Source of the DNA: Candidatus Omnitrophota bacterium | GTDB taxonomy: Bacteria > Omnitrophota > Gorgyraeia > Tantalellales > Tantalellaceae | Assembly: GCA_014728075.1 (NCBI GenBank) | Contig: WJMG01000007.1 | Coordinates: 1-32,537 of the forward strand | Reading direction: 5' to 3' | DNA length: 32,537 nt | Part shown: positions 24,538 through 30,681 of the stretch, one piece after another | Layout: each line of letters starts with the position of its first letter | Position numbering within the stretch: position 1 is the stretch's first letter | Notes under the pieces: generated by a model | What the model saw: only the letters and a program-made list of their open reading frames with translations | What the model was told of the DNA's origin: nothing | Database searches by the model: none | Program-made: the position numbers and the translations under genes

Positions 24538-24700
24538 GAACATCTGTTTTCAGCGTCAAATTACTGAACTCGAGCCCGGCTAAAGGGTACAGGTAAAGGC
24601 AGAGATATTGAAAACAGATGTTCTAGAACCACACTTATCTCTACCTGTACCTCTATCTTTATCTTAACTACCTCAACGAATCCTCCGGCCTGATGAAGGC
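24538..24700. repeat. Intergenic palindromic repeat, copy B, with a 15-bp perfect inverted repeat
   Basis: GAACATCTGTTTTCA (24538-24552) and TGAAAACAGATGTTC (24609-24623) are exact reverse complements. Overlapping this, GGTACAGGTA...TACCTGTACC (24586-24651) forms a second stem. The words GGTACAGG, AACAGATGTT, GAACCA, CTCTACC and AACGAA...GGCCTG..GAAGGC are shared with copy A. The rest of the 370-nt gap to the fur gene shows only the Fur promoter region. Confidence 0.75.
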
Positions 24701-24858
24701 TGATATCTGAAAACTGCGCAGCCTCTGGTCCGTGGACCTGTGCCTCAAGCCTTTATCGGTAGCGTACCGAAGAACCGGCTGCCATTCACAACTTACTTTT
24801 AATAATTCACGAACCAAGGTTATGCGTCAGCTTTCCCCTTGAAAGAACCTTTATATTA

Positions 24859-24867
24859 TGCTATACT
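24859..24867 (+). promoter_or_regulatory. Extended -10 promoter of the Fur-family regulator
   Basis: TGC-TATACT with the Fur box placed directly downstream, so bound repressor would cover the transcription start. Confidence 0.7.
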
Positions 24868-24868
24868 T

Positions 24869-24887
24869 GATAATGGAAATCATTTTC
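24869..24887 (+). promoter_or_regulatory. Fur box overlapping the transcription start
   Basis: GATAATGGAAATCATTTTC matches 16 of 19 positions of the classical Fur operator GATAATGATAATCATTATC. It lies between the -10 box and the SD of the Fur-family gene, indicating autorepression and probably iron control of the cluster downstream. Confidence 0.8.
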
Positions 24888-24906
24888 AATAAGAAGGAGG
24901 CTTGGT

Positions 24907-25392
24907 ATGCCGGGCAGGAACGGACGAGGAAGGATCGGGGGAAGGAAATGGCAGGGCATGGTGCGGGGATGCGGTTATCGCCTCACTATACCCAGAAGAG
25001 CCGTAATGGAGGTCCTTTCCTCAACGGATGAACATCTGAGCGCGGAAGAGGTTTACCACCGCGTACACGATCAATACCCGGCCGTAGGCCTGACGACCAT
25101 TTACCGCACGCTGGAACTTCTTTTCGGACTGGGGCTGGTCTCACGGCTGGATTTCGGTGACGGCAGGGCAAGGTACGAGCTTTCGGCGGGTTCGCCAAAA
25201 GGCCATCACCACCATCTCATATGCACCAAATGCAGAAAGGTTATAGATTACACCGAGTTCATAAAGGATGAACTGGAATTTCTTGAACGGGCCGAAAAAG
25301 GGTTGGCGGAAAAATACGATTTTGAGATAAGAGACCATGTGATACAGTTTCGTGGCCTGTGTAAGGATTGTAAGGACAGAAATAACAAGTAA
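24907..25392 (+). CDS. Fur-family metal-responsive regulator with N-terminal MPG-tag extension
   Basis: The protein has 161 aa. The first about 25 residues (MPGRNGRGRIGGRKWQ...) are an unusual Gly/Arg-rich extension resembling the start of the DUF5320 proteins downstream. Then comes a normal Fur: winged helix with RLTIPRRAVMEVL and VGLTTIYRTLELL, and a dimerisation domain with the GHHHHLICTKC metal site and a second CxxC (CKDC) for structural zinc. SD AAGGAGG, ATG 24907. It could be Fur, PerR or Zur by sequence alone; the upstream operator is Fur-like. It is followed at 142 nt by the metal-cluster genes, which it probably controls. Confidence 0.92.
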   Translation: MPGRNGRGRIGGRKWQGMVRGCGYRLTIPRRAVMEVLSSTDEHLSAEEVYHRVHDQYPAVGLTTIYRTLELLFGLGLVSRLDFGDGRARYELSAGSPKGHHHHLICTKCRKVIDYTEFIKDELEFLERAEKGLAEKYDFEIRDHVIQFRGLCKDCKDRNNK

Positions 25393-25400
25393 AATTTCTG

Positions 25401-25510
25401 AAGACCGAATGGTTCGGTCTTTAGAAGTGATGTTTTTCCGGAAACTAAAGTAAAGAAGGAGAGACTTATCGAGAGCTGAACGATCCGGTCTCTCGAGATG
25501 ATTTTTCCCT
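25401..25510 (+). promoter_or_regulatory. Two related hairpin leader elements between fur and the DUF5320 gene
   Basis: Element 1: AAGACCGAA-TGG-TTCGGTCTT (25401-25421), a perfect 9-bp stem, followed by TAGAAGTGATGTTTTTCC. Element 2: GAACGATCCGGTCTCTCGAGATGATTTTTCC (25478-25508 region) repeats the same string with changes and can fold as GAGAGAC/GTCTCTC (25459-25494) or CGAGAG/CTCTCG (25470-25495). The T5 runs suggest partial terminators or attenuators. The duplicated layout suggests a regulatory leader of the cluster. Confidence 0.6.
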
Positions 25511-25534
25511 TCACAAAAAATAAGGAGGTGTGTT

Positions 25535-25858
25535 ATGCCGGGTTTTGACGGAACAGGACCGAGAGGGATGGGGCCGATGACCGGTGGCGGCCGCGGATAC
25601 TGCGCTGTTCCCGCGGGCCAGGGTTACTCAAGATATCCCGCCGGGAGACCTTACGGATACGGCAGAGGAGGCGGAAGAGGCTTCAGGAACCGTTTCTACG
25701 CTACGGGTCTCTATGGCTGGCAGAGGGATATTTACGCCCAGAGGCCGCCGGCGCGGGAGGAAGCCGCGATACTTAAGGCCGAAGCGGAAAGCCTGAAGGC
25801 GGAGCTTGAGGAAATTCAGGACCGTTTAAAAGCTATCGAAGGCGAAAATAACGAATGA
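25535..25858 (+). CDS. DUF5320 family protein
   Basis: The protein has 107 aa. The Gly/Pro/Met-rich N-terminus MPGFDGTGPRGMGPMTGGGRGYC is the hallmark of DUF5320, followed by a Tyr/Gly/Arg-rich middle and a charged C-terminal coiled coil (about residues 73-104, EEAAILKAEAESLKAELEEI). These small proteins accompany NifX/NifB-type and MinD-ferredoxin genes in many anaerobes; no function has been shown. SD AAGGAGGTG. A single Cys (about 23) may contribute to metal binding. It opens the metal-cluster gene set. Confidence 0.88.
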   Translation: MPGFDGTGPRGMGPMTGGGRGYCAVPAGQGYSRYPAGRPYGYGRGGGRGFRNRFYATGLYGWQRDIYAQRPPAREEAAILKAEAESLKAELEEIQDRLKAIEGENNE

Positions 25859-25880
25859 CAACTTATCGGAGGTACCGCTT

Positions 25881-26288
25881 ATGCGAATAGCTATATCTAC
25901 CGACGGGGGTGATGTATCCGCTCATTTCGGAAGGTGCCCCTCGTTCACGCTTTTCAATGTGGAAAGCGGAAAAGTTACGGGAAAAGAGGAAGTCCCTAAC
26001 CCGGGACACCATCCGGGTTTTCTCCCCGATTTCCTTCAGGGGAAAGGCGTCAATTGTATTATCGCCGGCGGCATGGGCCAAAGAGCTTCCATGCTTTTCG
26101 GACAGAAGGGAATAGCTGTGATCGTCGGCGTCGAGGGCGATGTCGACGAAGCCGCCGAGGCCTTCGCTTCGGGGAAACTTTCAGGCGGGGAAAGCCTCTG
26201 TAAACCCGGCGCCGGAAAAGGTTACGGCGTGGAAAAAACCGAATGTGATCATGCTGAAGAAGATGGTCACGCCCATCAGGGAGGATAA
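25881..26288 (+). CDS. NifX/NifB-associated (MRA, dinitrogenase Fe-Mo cofactor-type) protein 1
   Basis: The protein has 135 aa. MRIAISTDGGDVSAHFGRCPSFTLF is the N-terminal strand and loop of the dinitrogenase iron-molybdenum cofactor-biosynthesis family (PF02579), and CIIAGGMGQRASMLFGQKGIAVIVG its core. The C-terminal tail is His/Asp/Glu-rich (CDHAEEDGHAHQGG), a likely metal-binding appendage. NifX/NafY/NifB-C proteins bind FeMo-cofactor precursors; stand-alone relatives occur in organisms without nitrogenase and presumably carry another Fe-S or metal cluster. No nif structural gene is visible here. SD GGAGGT. Confidence 0.93.
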   Translation: MRIAISTDGGDVSAHFGRCPSFTLFNVESGKVTGKEEVPNPGHHPGFLPDFLQGKGVNCIIAGGMGQRASMLFGQKGIAVIVGVEGDVDEAAEAFASGKLSGGESLCKPGAGKGYGVEKTECDHAEEDGHAHQGG

Positions 26289-26293
26289 AGATC

Positions 26294-26659
26294 ATGAAGA
26301 TATGCGTAACATCGGAAGGTAGTTCCGCGGATGCCGCTATAGATCCCAGGTTCGGCAGGTGCGCCTATTTCGCCATAGCCGATACCGAAACCGGGGAGAT
26401 AGAATTCCTTCCCAACGGGAACAGGGACGGAATGGGAGGAGTTGGAGTCCGTTCCGGCCAGCTGATGGCCGAAAAGGGAGTAAAGGCCGTTCTCACGGGT
26501 AATGTCGGGCCGAACGCCTTTGACACCCTTAAGGCCGGCGGTATAAGCGTTTATACCGGGCTATCGGGCAAAGTGTCGGAGGCGGTTGAAAAGTTCACCA
26601 GGGGCGGCCTCGAGACCGGCGAAGGCCCCAGCGTGGATCCCCATCACGGGATGAAATAA
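26294..26659 (+). CDS. NifX/NifB-associated (MRA) protein 2
   Basis: The protein has 121 aa, a paralogue of the previous gene and only 5 nt after its stop. It has MKICVTSEGSSADAAIDPRFGRCAYFAI, the GNVGPNAFDTLKAGGISVYTG core and a C-terminal DPHHGMK tail. The typical GRC motif is present in both copies. The pair may form a heterodimer or carry different cluster intermediates. SD GGGAGGATAAAG. An IS110 element is inserted right after it, separating it from the ferredoxin gene. Confidence 0.93.
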   Translation: MKICVTSEGSSADAAIDPRFGRCAYFAIADTETGEIEFLPNGNRDGMGGVGVRSGQLMAEKGVKAVLTGNVGPNAFDTLKAGGISVYTGLSGKVSEAVEKFTRGGLETGEGPSVDPHHGMK

Positions 26660-26699
26660 ATGTAACATATACAAGGAGATGATACGATAAAAATCAAGT

Positions 26700-26870
26700 A
26701 ACAGCGGTGTAGCTTCTGACATAAAATAATAATACGTCAGGAGTAGATTAGGTTATAGGCTGTATCGTTTTACTGAGGCAGATGACCTCGACAAGGAGAT
26801 TAACTAGTACCTATAACTGAGTCGTCACCATAGGGCATATGACCCTGAATAGGAGGATGGGTGACACCGC
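26700..26870 (+). ncRNA. Candidate bridge RNA of the IS110 element
   Basis: Three hairpins lie in order upstream of the transposase. H1: CTTCTGAC/GTCAGGAG (26713-26743). H2: GTTATAGG/CCTATAAC (26752-26817) with inner GAGG/CCTC stem and a large internal loop. H3: GTCACC/GGTGAC (26824-26865) with inner AGGG/CCCT stem and internal loop. H2's loop contains ACAAGGAGAT (26791-26800), identical to the left target flank (26671-26680). H3's loop contains ATAGGAG (26849-26855), identical to the right IS end plus core (27978-27984). This is the layout expected of target- and donor-binding loops in IS110 bridge RNAs. Confidence 0.72.
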
Positions 26871-26914
26871 AAAAGATGTTCTGCTCTAAGACGTACAAAG
26901 ACAGGGGGTAAGAT

Positions 26915-27943
26915 ATGAAAAGGTATGTTGGAGTAGATCTTCACAAGAACAATTTTCAAGTATGTTACTTGAGCAAGAGAGAGGTCAAACAAGAAGTTTT
27001 TGAAGTAAGTCGGTCTGGGATAGAAGAGTTCAAAGAGAGCTTGAGAAGAACGGATGAAGTAGGGATAGAGGCCACAGGCAACGCGAGGTATTTGACAGGA
27101 GAAATAGAGGGCCAGGTAAAGCGGGTGGTAATTATAAACCCCTGGCAATTTAAGGTAATAAGTCAATCCGTTAAGAAGACAGACGAAGAAGACGCTAAAA
27201 CGATAGCCAAGTACATGAGCAAGGATCTGGTTCCTAAAGTGAGGATGAGAAGCAAAGAAGAGCAGGAGATATCGAGTTTAATAACCACAAGAGATAAGTT
27301 GGTTAAATTAAGAACATCGCTAAAGAACAAGGTACATGGTATTTTGAACGCGAACGGCTATGTGACAAAGAAAGAGATGTTCTCAGGTAAAAAAGTTTTT
27401 GAAACCATCTTTGATCTGGAGATAAGTGAAGCATATAAATTTGAGTTGAAAGTGATAGTGGGTCAGATAAAGAGTTTGACAAAAAGTATAGATGAGATAA
27501 CGGAAGAATTGAGCAAACGAGGCAGAGGATTAAAAGGGTACAAAAGTTTAAAAAGCATAACAGGTATAGGAGATGTATCGGCGACGATAATGTTAAACGC
27601 TATAGGAAATGTAAAAGATTTTGAAAATGAGGACAAATTATCGGCGTATTTTGGGATAGTGCCTCGGATTAGCAACTCAAATGAGACGATTCGGCAAGGA
27701 CGGATAACAAAGATGGGCAATAAGATAGCAAGAACAGCTTTGGTGCAATCGACATTAATAGCGATTAGATACAATCCGTATTTACGATCATTTTACGAAA
27801 GATTAAAAGCTAAAAAAGGCTCGGGTAAGGCAATTATAGCGACATCGAGAAAATTGTTGGGGATAATTTATCGAGCGTTAAAATATGATTTAGTATATGA
27901 AGATTTTAATCGTTACCAATTGGCGGTAACGCGGACAAAATAA
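26915..27943 (+). CDS. IS110-family transposase (DEDD recombinase)
   Basis: The protein has 342 aa. The N-terminal RuvC-like DEDD domain shows Asp8 in YVGVDLHK, Glu52 in GIEATG, and Asp90/Asp93 in KTDEEDAKTIAKY. A helical middle region follows, then the C-terminal Transposase_20 domain with LKSITGIGDVSATIML, FGIVPRISNSNETIRQGRITKMG (catalytic Ser expected among Ser253/Ser255) and RTALVQSTLIA. Length and motifs are complete, so it is probably active. A long 5' non-coding region and short 3' end place it in the IS110 rather than IS1111 group. SD GGGGGTAAG. It is read in the same direction as the host cluster. Confidence 0.95.
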   Translation: MKRYVGVDLHKNNFQVCYLSKREVKQEVFEVSRSGIEEFKESLRRTDEVGIEATGNARYLTGEIEGQVKRVVIINPWQFKVISQSVKKTDEEDAKTIAKYMSKDLVPKVRMRSKEEQEISSLITTRDKLVKLRTSLKNKVHGILNANGYVTKKEMFSGKKVFETIFDLEISEAYKFELKVIVGQIKSLTKSIDEITEELSKRGRGLKGYKSLKSITGIGDVSATIMLNAIGNVKDFENEDKLSAYFGIVPRISNSNETIRQGRITKMGNKIARTALVQSTLIAIRYNPYLRSFYERLKAKKGSGKAIIATSRKLLGIIYRALKYDLVYEDFNRYQLAVTRTK

Positions 27944-27990
27944 AAGTCTTACGAGTAGATTAGACTTGATTTTTAACATAGGAGGGTTAG

Positions 27991-28155
27991 ATGTCCGTTT
28001 CTATAGATAAGGAAAAGTGCACGGGCTGTAGCGCCTGCGTAGAGGTGTGCCCCGTGAACGCGATAAGCATGGAAAACGGAAAAGCCGTTGTAAGCGACGC
28101 ATGTATAGACTGCGGCGCGTGTATAGCACAATGTCCCGTTGAAGCTATATCATAA
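27991..28155 (+). CDS. Small 2[4Fe-4S] ferredoxin (54 aa, missed by the ORF track)
   Basis: An open frame of 54 codons with start ATG 27991 and SD GGAGGG 6 nt upstream. Two complete bacterial-type cluster motifs are visible: CTGCSACVEVCP (Cys10, 13, 16, 20) and CIDCGACIAQCP (Cys38, 41, 44, 48). It is a clostridial-type 2[4Fe-4S] ferredoxin, a low-potential electron carrier in the cytoplasm. It was too short for the 60-aa track cut-off. Its SD lies exactly at the IS110 insertion junction. It likely supplies electrons to the MinD-ferredoxin proteins or to the flavoprotein downstream. Confidence 0.95.
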   Translation: MSVSIDKEKCTGCSACVEVCPVNAISMENGKAVVSDACIDCGACIAQCPVEAIS

Positions 28156-28252
28156 GAGTATCCAGAGCGGTCCCGTTCCGGCACATCGATCGGGGGAGAA
28201 ACACCGGGACCTATCTGTGAGTTCGGGGCGGCAGACAGACAGGAGGTGTATT

Positions 28253-28447
28253 ATGCCCGGAAGGAACGGAACAGGCCCCGCCGGCAGGGGCCGGTCCGCA
28301 GGACGCGGTACGGGAAGAGGTAACAGGCCCGGCGCGGGAGCTGACTGCGTATGCCTTAAATGCGGGAATAAGGTCCCGCATACCCCGGGAGTACCCTGTT
28401 CCTCGCTTCAATGTCCGCAATGCGGATATAAGATGATAAGGGAGTGA
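28253..28447 (+). CDS. Small Cys-rich zinc-ribbon-like protein with MPG tag
   Basis: The protein has 64 aa from ATG 28253, which has the SD AGGAGGTG; the track start at 28139 is wrong because its N-terminus is random sequence. The first half, MPGRNGTGPAGRGRSAGRG, matches the DUF5320-like tag. The second half holds six cysteines arranged as CVCLKC and CSSLQCPQC, a zinc-ribbon or rubredoxin-like knuckle pair. A related small family occurs with MinD-ferredoxin genes in anaerobes. It may bind zinc or iron. It lies between the ferredoxin and the first MinD ATPase. Confidence 0.82.
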   Translation: MPGRNGTGPAGRGRSAGRGTGRGNRPGAGADCVCLKCGNKVPHTPGVPCSSLQCPQCGYKMIRE

Positions 28448-28452
28448 AAACA

Positions 28453-29313
28453 ATGATAATTGCCGTAGCCAGCGGAAAAGGGGGAACGGGTAAGACGACC
28501 GTCGCTACCAATCTTTCTCTTTCCATAGAAGGCGAGAAACAGCTGCTTGATTGTGATGTAGAAGAACCCAATTCCCATATTTTCATTAAACCGGAAGCCG
28601 TCGAAAAGGGAACGGTCTATGTCCGTACGCCCGAAGTGGACCCTGAAAAGTGCGTCCTGTGCGGCAAATGCGCCGAGGTCTGCGCGTATAACGCTATCGC
28701 GGTTATACCCTCAAGCGATACTTCAAAAGGGCGGGTGATGGTGTTCGAAGAGCTTTGCCACTCATGCGGTGCGTGTTCATATCTGTGTCCCGCCGCGTGT
28801 ATAAACGAAAAACCCAGGAAAATAGGTATCGTGGAGACCGGTTCGCGGGGCGCCTTGAGCTTTGCCGCCGGAACGCTCAATATAGGGGAGGCAATGGCCC
28901 CTCCGGTCATAAGGGCCGTCAAAAAGAAGGCGGACGGGAATACCGTTATTATCGACGCCCCTCCGGGCACTTCCTGTCCCGTGATAACGGCGGTCAAGGG
29001 GGCGGACTTCTGCGTGTTAGTGACCGAACCTACTCCTTTCGGGCTTAACGACCTGGTGCTTGCCGTGGAGGTCCTGAGGGAAATGAATATACCGTTCGGG
29101 GTGGTCATAAACCGTTCCGACCTGGGGGACGGAAAAACAGCCGGGTATTGCGCCAAGGAAGGCATACCGATACTGATGGAAATACCTTTCAGCAGGGAAA
29201 TAGCCTCGGCTTACGCCGGAGGCATACCCGCGGTTGAGGCCTTTCCCGAAATGAAAAAAGATTTTGCCGACCTTCTGGCCCGGATCCGTAAAATACTTAG
29301 CGAGAGGAGCTGA
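28453..29313 (+). CDS. MinD-superfamily P-loop ATPase with inserted ferredoxin domain, 1
   Basis: The protein has 286 aa from ATG 28453 (SD GGGAG 8 nt upstream); the GTG at 28444 is less likely. The deviant Walker A GKGGTGKTT (about 9-17) is followed by an inserted ferredoxin domain with CVLCGKCAEVC (Cys67-77) and CHSCGACSYLCPAAC (Cys102-116), and the switch motif DAPPGTSCP. The family resembles Mrp/NBP35 and NifH in fold: an ATP-driven conformational switch coupled to [4Fe-4S] clusters. It is paired with a second such ATPase two genes on, and the two could form a heterodimer that delivers electrons or clusters. Confidence 0.95.
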   Translation: MIIAVASGKGGTGKTTVATNLSLSIEGEKQLLDCDVEEPNSHIFIKPEAVEKGTVYVRTPEVDPEKCVLCGKCAEVCAYNAIAVIPSSDTSKGRVMVFEELCHSCGACSYLCPAACINEKPRKIGIVETGSRGALSFAAGTLNIGEAMAPPVIRAVKKKADGNTVIIDAPPGTSCPVITAVKGADFCVLVTEPTPFGLNDLVLAVEVLREMNIPFGVVINRSDLGDGKTAGYCAKEGIPILMEIPFSREIASAYAGGIPAVEAFPEMKKDFADLLARIRKILSERS

Positions 29314-29319
29314 AAGACC

Positions 29320-30672
29320 ATGAAAGAGAAGACCGACATACTGATACTTGGGGCCGGTCCGGCGGGTATGATAAGCGCCCTCACGGCCCTGAAATATTAC
29401 CCCGATAAGCAGATCACTGTCCTCAAGAGCGTAGCGAAAGGGGTCGTCCCCTGCGGAATACCGTACATGTTCTCGAGCCTGACGGATCCCGAAGACAACG
29501 AACTGGACACAACGGGTCTTGAGAAAAAGAGGGTTAGAGTGCATATTGACGAGGCTGTCACGCTGGAGCGCGCAAAAAAGACGGTGTTAACGCTCTCCGG
29601 AAAAGAGTATTCCTATGAAAAGCTGATCGTAGCCGTCGGTTCGAAGCCGATCGTCCCGCCTATACCCGGAATAGACAAAGAAGGTATATACCCCATACTA
29701 AAGGATATGGAATACCTTAAACAGATGGTGGAGAAAGTAAGATCCGGCGGTAATGTGCTTGTCATAGGAGGAGGTTTTATAGGAGTCGAGTTCGCGGACG
29801 AAGTATCCAAAATACCTTCCTGCAAAGTACGGCTCGTGGAGATCCTTCCCCGCCTGCTTTCGCGTTCCTTCGACCCCGAATTTTCCTGTGAAGTGGAGGA
29901 AAAGCTAAGATCCCGCGGCGTAGAAGTGCTCACCGGTCGTAAGGTCACGGCCTTTCTGGGGGATAAAAAGGTTACAGGAGCGCGTTTTGAGAACGGCGAA
30001 GAGTTTGCGGCTGACAGAGTGATCCTGGGCATAGGGGCCGTGCCCAACACGGAACTGGCCTCCCTGGGAGGAATAGAGTTAAGGAAAGCTACCGGCGGGA
30101 TCTGGGTGGACGAGTACATGAGGACCAGTGACAGCGATATCTTCGCCGTGGGAGACTGCGCCGGAAAGAGGGATTTTTACACCCATAAGGACACTTCCGT
30201 AATGCTGGCCTCGACCGCGACGGCCGAAGCGCGTATAGCGGGCGCCAACCTGTACAGCCTGAAAGTCGTGAGAGAGAACAAAGGGACCATAGCCGTATAT
30301 TCGACTTATGTGGACGGCCTGGTGCTCGGTTCAGCGGGGCTTACCGGGTACTCGGCCGACAAAGAGGGTTTCGAGACAATAACCGGATCTGCAGAAGGTA
30401 TGGACAAGCATCCCGGAAAGCTTCCGGGCTCCGGGAAACTGAAGGTTAAACTTATCTTCTCAAAACAGAGCGGCACGCTTATGGGCGGACAGGTGTCCGG
30501 CGGTATTTCCGCGGGCGAAATGATAAACATAATAGGAATGGCCATACAGCAGAGGGTTTCGGTATCCGAGCTGGAAACGCTGCAGATGGCGACACATCCT
30601 TTTCTGACGGCGGCTCCTACAAAATATGGCATAGTGGTGGCGGCCCAGGACGCTTTGAGCAAAATGAGGTGA
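29320..30672 (+). CDS. FAD-dependent pyridine nucleotide-disulfide oxidoreductase, CoA-disulfide reductase/NADH oxidase-like
   Basis: The protein has 450 aa. The FAD-binding Rossmann motif GAGPAG is at residues 11-16, the redox cysteine Cys45 lies in VPCGIPY, the NAD(P)-binding GGGFIG is at about 150-155, and the second FAD contact in FAVGDC at about 275-280. A C-terminal dimerisation domain ends with THPFLTAAP. A single redox Cys in xxCGIPY is the arrangement of CoA-disulfide reductases, NADH oxidases and persulfide reductases rather than of dithiol enzymes. It starts 6 nt after the first MinD gene and could reduce a thiol/persulfide or feed electrons to the ferredoxin ATPases. The substrate is unknown. 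Confidence 0.9.
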   Translation: MKEKTDILILGAGPAGMISALTALKYYPDKQITVLKSVAKGVVPCGIPYMFSSLTDPEDNELDTTGLEKKRVRVHIDEAVTLERAKKTVLTLSGKEYSYEKLIVAVGSKPIVPPIPGIDKEGIYPILKDMEYLKQMVEKVRSGGNVLVIGGGFIGVEFADEVSKIPSCKVRLVEILPRLLSRSFDPEFSCEVEEKLRSRGVEVLTGRKVTAFLGDKKVTGARFENGEEFAADRVILGIGAVPNTELASLGGIELRKATGGIWVDEYMRTSDSDIFAVGDCAGKRDFYTHKDTSVMLASTATAEARIAGANLYSLKVVRENKGTIAVYSTYVDGLVLGSAGLTGYSADKEGFETITGSAEGMDKHPGKLPGSGKLKVKLIFSKQSGTLMGGQVSGGISAGEMINIIGMAIQQRVSVSELETLQMATHPFLTAAPTKYGIVVAAQDALSKMR

Positions 30673-30681
30673 GGGAAAATA

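Larger units (their letters stand above)
26675..27980 (+). mobile_element. IS110-family insertion sequence
   Basis: About 1306 bp. The 4-bp word GGAG occurs at both junctions (26675-26678 and 27981-27984). Near-terminal inverted words TAAAAATCAAGT (26688-26699) and ACTTGATTTTTA (27964-27975) mark the ends. Joining the flanks over the shared GGAG gives ACAAGGAGGGTTAG-ATG, a perfect SD for the ferredoxin, so the empty site is plausible. The element is more AT- and purine-rich than its surroundings, consistent with recent arrival. Exact ends are uncertain by 4 bp because of the shared core. Confidence 0.8.

Noticed and set aside
25881-26659. Evidence of nitrogen fixation
   Set aside because: NifX-like proteins alone are common in non-diazotrophs, and no nifHDK, nifE/N or NifB radical-SAM gene is in the window.
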